A stretch of 64,000 nt of DNA from Variovorax sp. PBL-H6. Lineage in GTDB: Bacteria; Pseudomonadota; Gammaproteobacteria; Burkholderiales; Burkholderiaceae_C. Within the stretch, counting starts at the first letter, position 1. Each line of letters begins with the position of its first letter. The stretch covers positions 496,001 through 560,000 of the forward strand of contig NZ_LR594660.1 of the NCBI RefSeq assembly GCF_901827155.1, given 5' to 3'. The notes under the pieces were generated by a model. The model searched no databases. It was given only the letters and a program-made list of their open reading frames with translations, and was not told the DNA's origin. Both the position numbers and the translations under genes were made by a program. Positions 26,324-35,442 of this stretch are shown here, one piece after another.

Positions 26324-27118
26324 TCACGGTGTGGATAAGTTCTTGGTTTTCTCCTTCTTGGATTGTGCCGGCAGCGCCGAGCTGTTCTTGAATCGGAAGC
26401 TGTCGTTGCCAGTTTCCAGGATATGGCAGTGGTGCGTAAGCCGGTCCAACAGCGCCGTCGTCATCTTCGCATCACCGAACACCGACGCCCATTCGCTGAA
26501 GCTCAGGTTGGTCGTGATCACGACGCTGGTGCGTTCGTAAAGCTTGGACAGCAGGTGGAACAGCAAGGCCCCACCGGACGCGCTGAATGGCAGATAACCC
26601 AGTTCGTCGAGGATCACCAGATCGGCGTACATGAGCCGGGTGGCGATCTGTCCCGACTTGCCCTGCGCCTTCTCGACCTCCAGCGCATTGACCAGTTCGA
26701 CCGTGGAGAAGAACCGGACTCGCCGGTGATGATGCTCGATGGCCTGCACACCGAGCGCCGTGGCCAGGTGGGTCTTACCAGTGCCCGGGCCCCCGACCAA
26801 CACCACATTGTTGGCCTCCTCCAGAAACTCGCAACGGTGCAACTGCCGCGCCAGCGCCTCATTGACTTCGCTGTGGGCGAAGTCGAAACCGGCCAAGTCC
26901 CGGTACACAGGGAAACGGGCCACCTTCAATTGGTAGGCCACGGAGCGCACCTCGCGCTCGGCGGTTTCCGCCTTGAGCAGTTGGGCCAGGATGGGTTGTG
27001 CCGCCTCGAACGCCGGTGCCCCTTGTGCGGTCAGCTCGGCCACGGCCTGGGCCATGCCATACATCTTGAGCTCTCGCAGCATGATCACGATGGCGCCGCT
27101 GGCAGGGTCATGACGCAT
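26324..27118 (-). CDS. istB: IstB transposition helper ATPase, copy 2
   Basis: Same 264-residue AAA+ protein as at 11455, with Walker [16 protein letters not shown] and Walker [18 protein letters not shown] see no amino-acid difference between the two. It could act in trans on either copy, although copy 2 itself lacks a proper right end. Confidence 0.93.
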   Translation of the reverse strand: MRHDPASGAIVIMLRELKMYGMAQAVAELTAQGAPAFEAAQPILAQLLKAETAEREVRSVAYQLKVARFPVYRDLAGFDFAHSEVNEALARQLHRCEFLEEANNVVLVGGPGTGKTHLATALGVQAIEHHHRRVRFFSTVELVNALEVEKAQGKSGQIATRLMYADLVILDELGYLPFSASGGALLFHLLSKLYERTSVVITTNLSFSEWASVFGDAKMTTALLDRLTHHCHILETGNDSFRFKNSSALPAQSKKEKTKNLSTP

Positions 27119-28664
27119 GACGCACCTCCTGGGCTGTGCGGGCAGCCGCGGGGCGGCGCAACTGGTCGTAGCGCAGCACGTTGGCTTGAGGTTCGTTGAC
27201 CAAGCGCAGGGCCTGTGGTGCCGTCACCGGCGCCGCAGGCGCCGGCTCCCCTTCCAGCAAACGATGCAGCACGTTCAGCACATGGGTCTTGGTCGGCACG
27301 CCAGCTTCCAAGGCCAGCTCCACGGCGGCCAGCACGGCCTGTTCATCGTGGTGCAGAACCAGGGCCAGGATCTCCACCATCTCCCGGTCGCCACCCGATT
27401 GGCGCAGCAACATGGCCTGCAGCCGTTTGAAGGCTGGCGGCAGTTCGGCGAACGGAGCACCGTTGCGCAAGGCACCGGGCTTGCGCTGCAGCACCGCCAG
27501 GTAGTGACGCCAGTCGTAGACGGTCCGACCACCGACGTCGTGGCGCCGGTCGATGAGGCGCGTGTGCTCGCACAAGATCTGACCTTCGGCGGCGACCACC
27601 AGCCGCTCGGCGTAGACCCGCAGACTCACCGGCCGGTTGGCGTAGGAGGCCGGCACGCTGTAGCGGTTGCGCTCGAAGTGCACCAGGCAGGTGGGCGAGA
27701 CCCGCTTGGTGTGTTCGACGAAGCCGTCGAAGGGGCGCGGCATCGGCATCAGGGTGGGCCGCTCCTGCTCCCAGACATCGGCCACCGTGCCTGGCAGCTT
27801 GCCGTGGACGATCTCGCGCCACAAGGTCTTGCAGCGGTTCTCCAGCCACTCGTTGAGTTCGGCCAGGGTTGGAAACGCCGGCACGGGTTGCCACAGCCGG
27901 TGACGCGCATCACGCACGTTCTTCTCCACCTGCCCTTTCTCCCAGCCCGAGGCCGGATTGCAGAACTCGGCCTCGAACAGGTAGTGGCTGACCATGGCGC
28001 TGAAACGGGCGTTGACGTCGCGCTCCTTGCCCCGGCGCACCTTGTCCACGGCGGTGCGCATGTTGTCGTAGATACCGCGCCGGGGAATGCCACCCAACAC
28101 CGCGAAGGCATGGTTGTGCGCATCGAACAGCATCTCGTGGGTTTGCAGCGGATAAGCCCGCACGGTGAAGGCGCGACTGTGGCTGAGCTTGAAGTGGGCT
28201 ACCTGCAGCTTGGTGCGCTCGCCGCCGATGACGGCCCAGTCTTCGCTCCAGTCGAATTGGAACGCTTCGCCAGGACCGAAGGCCAGCGGCACGAAGGTGC
28301 CTCGGCCGGTGGTCTGCTGCGCTTCCTGACGTTGCTGCTGCCAGACTCGGGCGAAGGCGGCTACCCGGCCGTATGAGCCTGGGTAGCCCAGGGCGGACAG
28401 GTCGGCGTGGAGTTGCTTCACGGTGCGCCGCTGCTTGCGCGACTTGCCCGCTTCGCTCTTGAGCCAGCCTGAGAGCTTCTCGGCGTAGGGATCGAGCTGG
28501 CTCGGACTGATGCGCCGAGGGTAGTGCGGCTCCGCCACACCCGCGCGCAGGTACTTCTTGATGGTGTTGCGAGACAGGCCGGTGCGCCGGGCGATCTCTC
28601 GGATGGACAACTGCTCGCGCAGGGCCCAGCGTCTGATGACACTTAATGTTGCCACGTCAATCAC
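27108..28664 (-). CDS. istA: IstA transposase of IS21 family, copy 2
   Basis: Same 518-residue DDE transposase as at 12239, overlapping istB by 11 bp. Its catalytic domain and C-terminal domain are intact. The recent identity of both copies suggests that the 12.3-kb block was bracketed recently, either by two insertions or by homologous recombination. Confidence 0.93.
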   Translation of the reverse strand: MIDVATLSVIRRWALREQLSIREIARRTGLSRNTIKKYLRAGVAEPHYPRRISPSQLDPYAEKLSGWLKSEAGKSRKQRRTVKQLHADLSALGYPGSYGRVAAFARVWQQQRQEAQQTTGRGTFVPLAFGPGEAFQFDWSEDWAVIGGERTKLQVAHFKLSHSRAFTVRAYPLQTHEMLFDAHNHAFAVLGGIPRRGIYDNMRTAVDKVRRGKERDVNARFSAMVSHYLFEAEFCNPASGWEKGQVEKNVRDARHRLWQPVPAFPTLAELNEWLENRCKTLWREIVHGKLPGTVADVWEQERPTLMPMPRPFDGFVEHTKRVSPTCLVHFERNRYSVPASYANRPVSLRVYAERLVVAAEGQILCEHTRLIDRRHDVGGRTVYDWRHYLAVLQRKPGALRNGAPFAELPPAFKRLQAMLLRQSGGDREMVEILALVLHHDEQAVLAAVELALEAGVPTKTHVLNVLHRLLEGEPAPAAPVTAPQALRLVNEPQANVLRYDQLRRPAAARTAQEVRHAS

Positions 28665-28815
28665 TCCTATGCTCCTGCCGAAAAAATCAGCAGGTTAGGG
28701 TTGTTACGTGGATCAGTTTTAGACGGAAATTACCGGGTTAAGCTGAGGCCAACGTTGGCGATAGTGACCGGCAGCGCCGCCAAGCGCGGGCTGGTGGTCA
28801 GGACAGGGAGCGAGG

Positions 28816-29718
28816 TCATTGAGGCCATGTCGCCATTTCTTCCTGCAGCCTGTCGGCCAATTCGCGCTGCCAAGCTGCCAGCAAGTCAAAGCGGCTGACC
28901 AGCCACAGCTCCGTTTCGAAGAAGAGCTTTTCGGGGTACGGCACCAGTTCGGGATAGTCAGCGGCAACGAACTTGGGCAGCAGCGCCACGCCGTGGCCCA
29001 GCGCGCACAGGTGCGCCATGGGCACGAAGCTGTCCGACTGCACGCGCACCTTGCCCGTCAGGCCGAACTTGGCCCAGTCCAGGTTGGCGTAGGTGAAGTT
29101 GTGATCCTGGTGGAAGAACTGCAAGTTCATGGCCAGAAGGTCGTGGTCGTCGACAAACGCGGGATTTGACGCACTCGTGTCGTGGCGCGCCAGGTACGCG
29201 CGGCTGGCGTAAGCGCCCACGGCCACCGCACCGATCTTGCGTACGCGCAGGGAATTGCTGTTGCGCACAGGCCGTGCTAGCCGCACGGCGATGTCCACCT
29301 GGTCTTGCTCCAGATTGACGAAGTGCGTCTCGGTGGTGATGTTGAGCAGCAGCCGAGGAAATTTCTCCCCCAGCGCGACGAATACTGGCGCAAAGCGCTT
29401 GGCGAACACGTCCATCAGGCTGATGCGCACCACGCCCGCGCCTTCCTGGTGATTCTGAGAGAAGCTGCGCGCCGCCTCTTCCATGTGCTGGGCAGCGCTG
29501 ACCAGCGCGTGCAGGTCGGCCGAGGCTTTCCAGCCGGCCTCGCTGCGCACGAACAGAGTGCGACCGAAGCGCTGCTCCAGCACCCGGATGCGCCGGCGCA
29601 GGGTGGAGTCGTCGATGCCTTCCATGTCGGCTGCAACTTCGTAGCTCCCGTGGCGCTCCAGCGCGAGGAAGGCGCGGATCAGGTCCCATGGAGGTGTGGT
29701 GGTGCCGTCTCGGGTCAT
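28816..29718 (-). CDS. tdnR: LysR-type regulator of the aniline dioxygenase operon
   Basis: 300-residue LysR protein (ATG at 29718; another ATG at 29733). The N-terminal helix-turn-helix is WDLIRAFLALERHGSYEVAA then GIDDSTLRRRIRVLEQRFG, and the effector domain contains FPRLLLNITTETHFVNLEQD and HLCALGHGVALLPKFVA. It is the last gene of the leftward tdn/tad/dca operon, the position of tdnR/tadR in known aniline clusters. In those clusters catechol meta-cleavage genes follow; here only 73 bp separate it from the truncated IS21-family copy. Confidence 0.85.
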   Translation of the reverse strand: MTRDGTTTPPWDLIRAFLALERHGSYEVAADMEGIDDSTLRRRIRVLEQRFGRTLFVRSEAGWKASADLHALVSAAQHMEEAARSFSQNHQEGAGVVRISLMDVFAKRFAPVFVALGEKFPRLLLNITTETHFVNLEQDQVDIAVRLARPVRNSNSLRVRKIGAVAVGAYASRAYLARHDTSASNPAFVDDHDLLAMNLQFFHQDHNFTYANLDWAKFGLTGKVRVQSDSFVPMAHLCALGHGVALLPKFVAADYPELVPYPEKLFFETELWLVSRFDLLAAWQRELADRLQEEMATWPQ

Positions 29719-29765
29719 GGTGCATGCTTTCATCGATGGCTTCAGGCTTTCTGGGGCTTGCAGGT

Positions 29766-30773
29766 TCAGGAAAAGCGCAGCCGCACCTGGGCGCTGGCGG
29801 CGCGCGTGCGGCAGGCCAGCAGCCAGCCTTCTGCAGCATCGTCTTCGTCCAGCACCGAGCTGTCGAGCCGCAGCACCTCGCCGTCCACCAGGCGGCACAT
29901 GCAGGAGGCGCATTCGCCAACCCGGCAAGCGTGCGGGACGGCCAGCCCGGCGTCGAGCATGGCGCCCAGCAGGAATTGCCCGCCGCGCACCGACACGGTA
30001 TGCGTCTGCCCCTTGAGCTGAACCGTCAGCTCGGCGTCGGGACCCTCGGCGCCCGTTTCCACCGCGCCCTCCAGCGCAGCGCCGAAGTCCTCGCGGTAGA
30101 CGCGACTGGGCTCGATCCCAGCCGCTGCCAGCGCAGCCAGAACGGAGTGCATGAAGGCCTCGGGGCCGCAAAGGTAGGCGTCAGCAGCCTCAAGGCCCTG
30201 GGTCTGCGCCTCCAGCAGCGCCTGCGTGGGCAGGCCCTGTTCGGCGTCATACCAGTGGCGTATCTCCAGCCGCTGCCCGCTACCCGCCTGTAGCGCCTGC
30301 AACTCAGCCAGTAGCATGGCCGTGGCTCGGTCGCGGCAGGCGTAGAACAGCCGTACCTGGGGCGCGCCTTGCAGCAACGCTTGGCGCGCCAGCGCGAAGA
30401 TGGGCGCAATGCCACTGCCGCCGGCATACAACAGCACTGGTTGGCCATGCCGCGCCAGTGTGAAGCGCCCGGCGGGCGGAAGCACCTGCAATCGTTGGCC
30501 CGCTCGCGCGTGGTCGCACAGCCAATTGGAGACGCGCCCACCCGCCACGCGGCGCACCAGCACGCTGATCGCCTGCCCATCCTCGGGCGCACTGGTGATC
30601 GAATAGCAGCGCCAATGTTCATCGCCTTGCACGGGGACGGCAAGCGTCAGGTACTGGCCAGACTGGAAGGAAAAACGCTGCCGCTGCCCGCCGTCCACGC
30701 CCAGGCTCAGCAGGATGGCGTCGCTGCCTTGCGGTGAAACAGCGGTGACGGTAAGAGAATGTGCCAGTTTCAT
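29766..30773 (-). CDS. tdnB: Aniline dioxygenase electron-transfer reductase
   Basis: Moves electrons from NADH to the oxygenase. The 335-residue protein has a ferredoxin-reductase-type flavin domain (RCYSITS at 55), a NAD domain (LLYAGGSGIAPIF near 113; YLCGPEAFMHSV) and a C-terminal plant-type [2Fe-2S] domain with Cys283, 288, 291 and 321. This order is that of phthalate/vanillate-type reductases with a fused ferredoxin. It lies 16 bp behind the second tdnA2. It is the only intact copy, because the duplication product at 32822 carries just its first 67 codons. Confidence 0.9.
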   Translation of the reverse strand: MKLAHSLTVTAVSPQGSDAILLSLGVDGGQRQRFSFQSGQYLTLAVPVQGDEHWRCYSITSAPEDGQAISVLVRRVAGGRVSNWLCDHARAGQRLQVLPPAGRFTLARHGQPVLLYAGGSGIAPIFALARQALLQGAPQVRLFYACRDRATAMLLAELQALQAGSGQRLEIRHWYDAEQGLPTQALLEAQTQGLEAADAYLCGPEAFMHSVLAALAAAGIEPSRVYREDFGAALEGAVETGAEGPDAELTVQLKGQTHTVSVRGGQFLLGAMLDAGLAVPHACRVGECASCMCRLVDGEVLRLDSSVLDEDDAAEGWLLACRTRAASAQVRLRFS

Positions 30774-30789
30774 GCGCTGCCACCTCCCC

Positions 30790-31434
30790 TCACAAAAAGA
30801 ACGAGTTGTTGCCCTGCAGGCAGTCGCTGTCGATCAGGTTGACCTGCTTGAGCACGATGACTAGCCCCTGGGCGCTCTGGCGCAGCACGAACCCGTTCCA
30901 GCCCGCGAGCACACGGTTGTGGCCCTCGCGTGACTCGGCCAGAGTGAAGCTGTAGCGCGCGCGCCATTCATTGCCACGGTCCGGGCTGGGCCACACTTCC
31001 AGTCCGCCCCAGTGCCGCGCCGTGCGCGAAGTCGGGAACTGCGAGAAGGCCAGCCCGGTGCCCAGGCGGCTCACACGGTCGAGCAGACGGCGCCGGTCGT
31101 GGAATTCCAAGGTGACGTATTGGCGCGGGTCGGGCGCGGGCGCGCCCGCCGGCACCCAATAGGCGCATTCCTCGCCATACAACGCCAGCCAGCGCTCGTA
31201 GGCGGTCTTGTCCATCGAGCCCTGATCGAGCAGGCGAGCTTCCAGTGTCAGTAGTTGTGCCACCTGCTGCGTTTGCGCGGCGTCAGCGCCCTGGGTGCGC
31301 ACGGCGGCCTGGGCCAGGTCGTCCGAAGCGGCGAGAAGCCAGTCGTAGAACGCCGGCACCACGTAGAGCGAGGGAGGCTGGTGGCGGTAGGCCGGAACGG
31401 CGGCAGCTTGGGCCAGATCCTGGGCGGCGTTCAT
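30790..31434 (-). CDS. tdnA2: Aniline dioxygenase small (beta) subunit, copy distal to promoter
   Basis: Structural subunit (214 residues) of the alpha3beta3-type terminal oxygenase, with the cystatin-like fold of ring-hydroxylating beta subunits. Recognisable parts are YDWLLAASDDLAQAA, MDKTAYERWLALYGEECAYW and RRRLLDRVSRLGTGLAFSQF. The ATG at 31434 overlaps the tdnA1 stop (ATGA). It is identical in the displayed protein to the copy at 33411. Confidence 0.88.
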   Translation of the reverse strand: MNAAQDLAQAAAVPAYRHQPPSLYVVPAFYDWLLAASDDLAQAAVRTQGADAAQTQQVAQLLTLEARLLDQGSMDKTAYERWLALYGEECAYWVPAGAPAPDPRQYVTLEFHDRRRLLDRVSRLGTGLAFSQFPTSRTARHWGGLEVWPSPDRGNEWRARYSFTLAESREGHNRVLAGWNGFVLRQSAQGLVIVLKQVNLIDSDCLQGNNSFFL

Positions 31435-32777
31435 GGCAGCTTCCCCTTGTTCATTTGCAGCGTCGGGCGGGCTTGCATCAGCCGCTTCCACTGAGCGTAG
31501 TAGTTGCGCATGTGAATCTCTGTGGTCACCGGGCCGCTGACCACGCCATCGGGACCGGGCACATCCTTGCCGGTCTCCCAGTGGCGACCCATGTCCACCC
31601 ATTCGTCCTCGGGGCTGTTCATAAGGCCGCGTTGGCACTCTTCGAAGTTGGCGGCGTCGTCCATCTCGCCCATGACGGGGAAATCCTCCTGCGTGCGCAG
31701 GCGCATGGTGTTGACCTCTGCGTCCACGTCTCTGCGCCGGGTGGCATGCCAGCTTACCGAGGTTTCGCCCACCGCCAGAGGCTGGATCACCTGCACCTGG
31801 TTGCCGATCAGCGCCAGATTGGGAAAGATGTTGAGGTTCATGCCCGCCCCGACAGTGGTGTCGAGCACGCGTTGGGCCTGATCGCGGCTGTGGGTGGCGG
31901 CCACGTGGGCCTCGTAGGGCTCACGCCCCGGCTGCGGGCGCTGCTCGCGCCAGGCGGAGTTGGCGTGCATCTCGGGACGCTGGTCGACCACCGTATGCCC
32001 GTTGTCGAGCGCGTTGTTGCTCATGCGGGAGCGGTCGGCGTCGGCGAAGTAGGCCATGTCGCCGCCACCGTAGCGTTCCTTGGTCATCACCAGCAGCGAC
32101 TGGTGCGAGAACGGCACGTGGTAGCCGTCGCCCGCGTTGTCCCAGACCAGTTTCCAGTTGCAGCCGACGCGAAAGCGCTGAGCGCCGGCCAAGACGATGT
32201 TCTGAGCGCCCCCATTGTGCTCGATCCAGGCGTCCAGATAGCGTGTGGCATTGCCGAGGTGCTCGGCCAGGGGCGGCGCCTCGGAGTTCAGGGTAGCGAA
32301 GATGAAGCCCTTGTACGACGCCACCTGCGCAGGCCGCGCAAGGTGCATGTCGCGCGCCTTGAAGGCCGGGCCATAGGCGTTCTTGCCGGGAATGCCGAAC
32401 AACTGACCTCGGTTGTCGAAACGCCAGCCGTGGTAGGGGCAGGTGAAGTTGGCGGCGTTTCCTTGGTGCTCGCGGCAGACGGTTGCGCCGCGGTGCGAGC
32501 AACGGTTGGAGAACACGCGAATTTGCCCCTCTTCGTCGCGAGTCACGATGACCTCGCGGGTGCCCAGCCAGGCCTGCCGGAAATCGTTGGGCTCGGGGAT
32601 CTCGCTTTCATGGGCCAAGTACACCCAGCTGGCGGCGTACACATGGTCCATTTCGCGGGCAAAGATGGCGGGGTCGGTATAGACGCGGCGGTGTACACGG
32701 TCTGGCTGCACCAGGTCGTCCCATTCATCGGCGGCGGATTCCCCGGCCGGAACGGCGGCAATATGAATTACTTTCAT
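31431..32777 (-). CDS. tdnA1: Aniline dioxygenase large (alpha) subunit, copy distal to promoter
   Basis: Catalytic oxygenase subunit of 448 residues. The Rieske [2Fe-2S] ligands are C93-x-H95 (CSHRGATVC) and C113-x2-H116 (CPYHGW), and the mononuclear iron site is D217-GY-H220-VPFS-H225. With TdnQ it converts (chloro)aniline, via gamma-glutamylanilide, to (chloro)catechol with release of the amino group. It differs from the upstream copy by one residue near position 265 (MHANSAW here, MHSNSAW there). A ribosome site precedes the ATG only weakly, as in the other copy. Confidence 0.92.
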   Translation of the reverse strand: MKVIHIAAVPAGESAADEWDDLVQPDRVHRRVYTDPAIFAREMDHVYAASWVYLAHESEIPEPNDFRQAWLGTREVIVTRDEEGQIRVFSNRCSHRGATVCREHQGNAANFTCPYHGWRFDNRGQLFGIPGKNAYGPAFKARDMHLARPAQVASYKGFIFATLNSEAPPLAEHLGNATRYLDAWIEHNGGAQNIVLAGAQRFRVGCNWKLVWDNAGDGYHVPFSHQSLLVMTKERYGGGDMAYFADADRSRMSNNALDNGHTVVDQRPEMHANSAWREQRPQPGREPYEAHVAATHSRDQAQRVLDTTVGAGMNLNIFPNLALIGNQVQVIQPLAVGETSVSWHATRRRDVDAEVNTMRLRTQEDFPVMGEMDDAANFEECQRGLMNSPEDEWVDMGRHWETGKDVPGPDGVVSGPVTTEIHMRNYYAQWKRLMQARPTLQMNKGKLP

Positions 32778-32821
32778 CGTTTTCTCGCAATTCGGTTGAA
32801 TCTGAAAATCGCGGCTTCAGT

Positions 32822-33394
32822 TCATGTTGTTTCGGTAAGCGTGGGCACAGCCGCGGGAGCCAGGGCGCCTTCGTCCAGTAAGCGGCGGCCCAGCGCGATG
32901 ACGGCGTCGGGAGACAGAGGCTGGCTGGCTTCCTGTTCTACGTGCGCCCACTGCTCGTCGTCGAACAGCGCGCGGTGGTAGGCCATGAACTTGTCTTTCA
33001 GGAACTGACGGTCCACCTCGGGGTGCCCCTGGATGCCCAAGATGCGGCCCTGCACCAAGAACACCTCGTGGGGGATGGTCTGCGACGACGCCAGCAGGAC
33101 GCTGCCCGGCGGCAGTGCCGCCACGCATTCGCCGTGGCTTTGCACCAGCACGCTGGGCGCTTGCGCCAGCGCCGCGCCCAGCACGCTGATCGCCTGCCCA
33201 TCCTCGGGCGCACTGGTGATCGAATAGCAGCGCCAATGTTCATCGCCTTGCACGGGGACGGCAAGCGTCAGGTACTGGCCAGACTGGAAGGAAAAACGCT
33301 GCCGCTGCCCGCCGTCCACGCCCAGGCTCAGCAGGATGGCGTCGCTGCCTTGCGGTGAAACAGCGGTGACGGTAAGAGAATGTGCCAGTTTCAT
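32822..33394 (-). CDS. Chimeric open frame: first 67 codons of tdnB fused to 3' half of tdnT
   Basis: Product of the tandem duplication. It starts like TdnB (MKLAHSLTVTAVSPQGSDAI) and keeps the flavin motif RCYSITS. After AISVL it switches in frame to the C-terminal part of TdnT (GAALAQAPSVLVQSH ... GIQGHPEVDRQF). It lacks both the NAD and [2Fe-2S] domains of TdnB and the nucleophile Cys of TdnT, so no enzymatic function is expected. It has tdnB's own start region and would be translated. One residue (VQSH) differs from the intact TdnT (VKSH). Confidence 0.92.
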   Translation of the reverse strand: MKLAHSLTVTAVSPQGSDAILLSLGVDGGQRQRFSFQSGQYLTLAVPVQGDEHWRCYSITSAPEDGQAISVLGAALAQAPSVLVQSHGECVAALPPGSVLLASSQTIPHEVFLVQGRILGIQGHPEVDRQFLKDKFMAYHRALFDDEQWAHVEQEASQPLSPDAVIALGRRLLDEGALAPAAVPTLTETT

Positions 33395-33410
33395 GCGCTG
33401 CCACCTCCCC

Positions 33411-34055
33411 TCACAAAAAGAACGAGTTGTTGCCCTGCAGGCAGTCGCTGTCGATCAGGTTGACCTGCTTGAGCACGATGACTAGCCCCTGGGCGCTCTG
33501 GCGCAGCACGAACCCGTTCCAGCCCGCGAGCACACGGTTGTGGCCCTCGCGTGACTCGGCCAGAGTGAAGCTGTAGCGCGCGCGCCATTCATTGCCACGG
33601 TCCGGGCTGGGCCACACTTCCAGTCCGCCCCAGTGCCGCGCCGTGCGCGAAGTCGGGAACTGCGAGAAGGCCAGCCCGGTGCCCAGGCGGCTCACACGGT
33701 CGAGCAGACGGCGCCGGTCGTGGAATTCCAAGGTGACGTATTGGCGCGGGTCGGGCGCGGGCGCGCCCGCCGGCACCCAATAGGCGCATTCCTCGCCATA
33801 CAACGCCAGCCAGCGCTCGTAGGCGGTCTTGTCCATCGAGCCCTGATCGAGCAGGCGAGCTTCCAGTGTCAGTAGTTGTGCCACCTGCTGCGTTTGCGCG
33901 GCGTCAGCGCCCTGGGTGCGCACGGCGGCCTGGGCCAGGTCGTCCGAAGCGGCGAGAAGCCAGTCGTAGAACGCCGGCACCACGTAGAGCGAGGGAGGCT
34001 GGTGGCGGTAGGCCGGAACGGCGGCAGCTTGGGCCAGATCCTGGGCGGCGTTCAT
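33411..34055 (-). CDS. tdnA2: Aniline dioxygenase small (beta) subunit, promoter-proximal copy
   Basis: Same 214-residue beta subunit as at 30790, overlapping its own tdnA1 by ATGA and followed after 16 bp by the chimera in place of tdnB. In the undivided ancestor this position led directly into tdnB. Confidence 0.88.
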   Translation of the reverse strand: MNAAQDLAQAAAVPAYRHQPPSLYVVPAFYDWLLAASDDLAQAAVRTQGADAAQTQQVAQLLTLEARLLDQGSMDKTAYERWLALYGEECAYWVPAGAPAPDPRQYVTLEFHDRRRLLDRVSRLGTGLAFSQFPTSRTARHWGGLEVWPSPDRGNEWRARYSFTLAESREGHNRVLAGWNGFVLRQSAQGLVIVLKQVNLIDSDCLQGNNSFFL

Positions 34056-35398
34056 GGCAGCTTCCCCTTGTTCATTTGCAGCGTCGGGCGGGCTTGCATC
34101 AGCCGCTTCCACTGAGCGTAGTAGTTGCGCATGTGAATTTCTGTGGTCACCGGGCCGCTGACCACGCCATCGGGACCGGGCACATCCTTGCCGGTCTCCC
34201 AGTGGCGACCCATGTCCACCCATTCGTCCTCGGGGCTGTTCATAAGGCCGCGTTGGCACTCTTCGAAGTTGGCGGCGTCGTCCATCTCGCCCATGACGGG
34301 GAAATCCTCCTGCGTGCGCAGGCGCATGGTGTTGACCTCTGCGTCCACGTCTCTGCGCCGGGTGGCATGCCAGCTTACCGAGGTTTCGCCCACCGCCAGA
34401 GGCTGGATCACCTGCACCTGGTTGCCGATCAGCGCCAGATTGGGAAAGATGTTGAGGTTCATGCCCGCCCCGACAGTGGTGTCGAGCACGCGTTGGGCCT
34501 GATCGCGGCTGTGGGTGGCGGCCACGTGGGCCTCGTAGGGCTCACGCCCCGGCTGCGGGCGCTGCTCGCGCCAGGCGGAGTTGCTGTGCATCTCGGGACG
34601 CTGGTCGACCACCGTATGCCCGTTGTCGAGCGCGTTGTTGCTCATGCGGGAGCGGTCGGCGTCGGCGAAGTAGGCCATGTCGCCGCCACCGTAGCGTTCC
34701 TTGGTCATCACCAGCAGCGACTGGTGCGAGAACGGCACGTGGTAGCCGTCGCCCGCGTTGTCCCAGACCAGTTTCCAGTTGCAGCCGACGCGAAAGCGCT
34801 GAGCGCCGGCCAAGACGATGTTCTGAGCGCCCCCATTGTGCTCGATCCAGGCGTCCAGATAGCGTGTGGCATTGCCGAGGTGCTCGGCCAGGGGCGGCGC
34901 CTCGGAGTTCAGGGTAGCGAAGATGAAGCCCTTGTACGACGCCACCTGCGCAGGCCGCGCAAGGTGCATGTCGCGCGCCTTGAAGGCCGGGCCATAGGCG
35001 TTCTTGCCGGGAATGCCGAACAACTGACCTCGGTTGTCGAAACGCCAGCCGTGGTAGGGGCAGGTGAAGTTGGCGGCGTTTCCTTGGTGCTCGCGGCAGA
35101 CGGTTGCGCCGCGGTGCGAGCAACGGTTGGAGAACACGCGAATTTGCCCCTCTTCGTCGCGAGTCACGATGACCTCGCGGGTGCCCAGCCAGGCCTGCCG
35201 GAAATCGTTGGGCTCGGGGATCTCGCTTTCATGGGCCAAGTACACCCAGCTGGCGGCGTACACATGGTCCATTTCGCGGGCAAAGATGGCGGGGTCGGTA
35301 TAGACGCGGCGGTGTACACGGTCTGGCTGCACCAGGTCGTCCCATTCATCGGCGGCGGATTCCCCGGCCGGAACGGCGGCAATATGAATTACTTTCAT
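34052..35398 (-). CDS. tdnA1: Aniline dioxygenase large (alpha) subunit, promoter-proximal copy
   Basis: Second copy of the 448-residue catalytic subunit, with the same Rieske and iron ligands as the gene at 31431. It carries Ser where the other copy has Ala in the MH(S/A)NSAW stretch, a change that needs two adjacent base substitutions. It follows the intact tdnT by 44 bp. Two gene copies per operon should raise the ratio of terminal oxygenase to reductase. Confidence 0.92.
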   Translation of the reverse strand: MKVIHIAAVPAGESAADEWDDLVQPDRVHRRVYTDPAIFAREMDHVYAASWVYLAHESEIPEPNDFRQAWLGTREVIVTRDEEGQIRVFSNRCSHRGATVCREHQGNAANFTCPYHGWRFDNRGQLFGIPGKNAYGPAFKARDMHLARPAQVASYKGFIFATLNSEAPPLAEHLGNATRYLDAWIEHNGGAQNIVLAGAQRFRVGCNWKLVWDNAGDGYHVPFSHQSLLVMTKERYGGGDMAYFADADRSRMSNNALDNGHTVVDQRPEMHSNSAWREQRPQPGREPYEAHVAATHSRDQAQRVLDTTVGAGMNLNIFPNLALIGNQVQVIQPLAVGETSVSWHATRRRDVDAEVNTMRLRTQEDFPVMGEMDDAANFEECQRGLMNSPEDEWVDMGRHWETGKDVPGPDGVVSGPVTTEIHMRNYYAQWKRLMQARPTLQMNKGKLP

Positions 35399-35442
35399 CG
35401 TTTTCTCGCAATTCGGTTGAATCTGAAAATCGCGGCTTCAGT

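Larger units (their letters stand above)
26250..28742 (-). mobile_element. IS21-family element, copy 2, missing last 27 bp at right end
   Basis: The sequence matches copy 1 (offset 14,869) from TGTTAATTTCC at 26250 to 28742. Copy 1 continues for 27 more bases to its TGTTGATTTCC terminus at 13900, but here the match stops and unrelated sequence begins. The element is thus a direct repeat of copy 1 flanking a 12.3-kb gene block, with its outer end next to tdnR removed. Confidence 0.9.
30557..33183. repeat. Tandem direct repeat, unit 1 (2,621-bp period)
   Basis: Every position here recurs 2,621 bp to the right. The unit contains the first part of tdnB, all of tdnA2 and tdnA1 and the 3' part of tdnT. 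Its ends share only the 6-base microhomology CCAGCA between tdnB and tdnT, so the duplication was illegitimate rather than IS-mediated. Confidence 0.95.
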
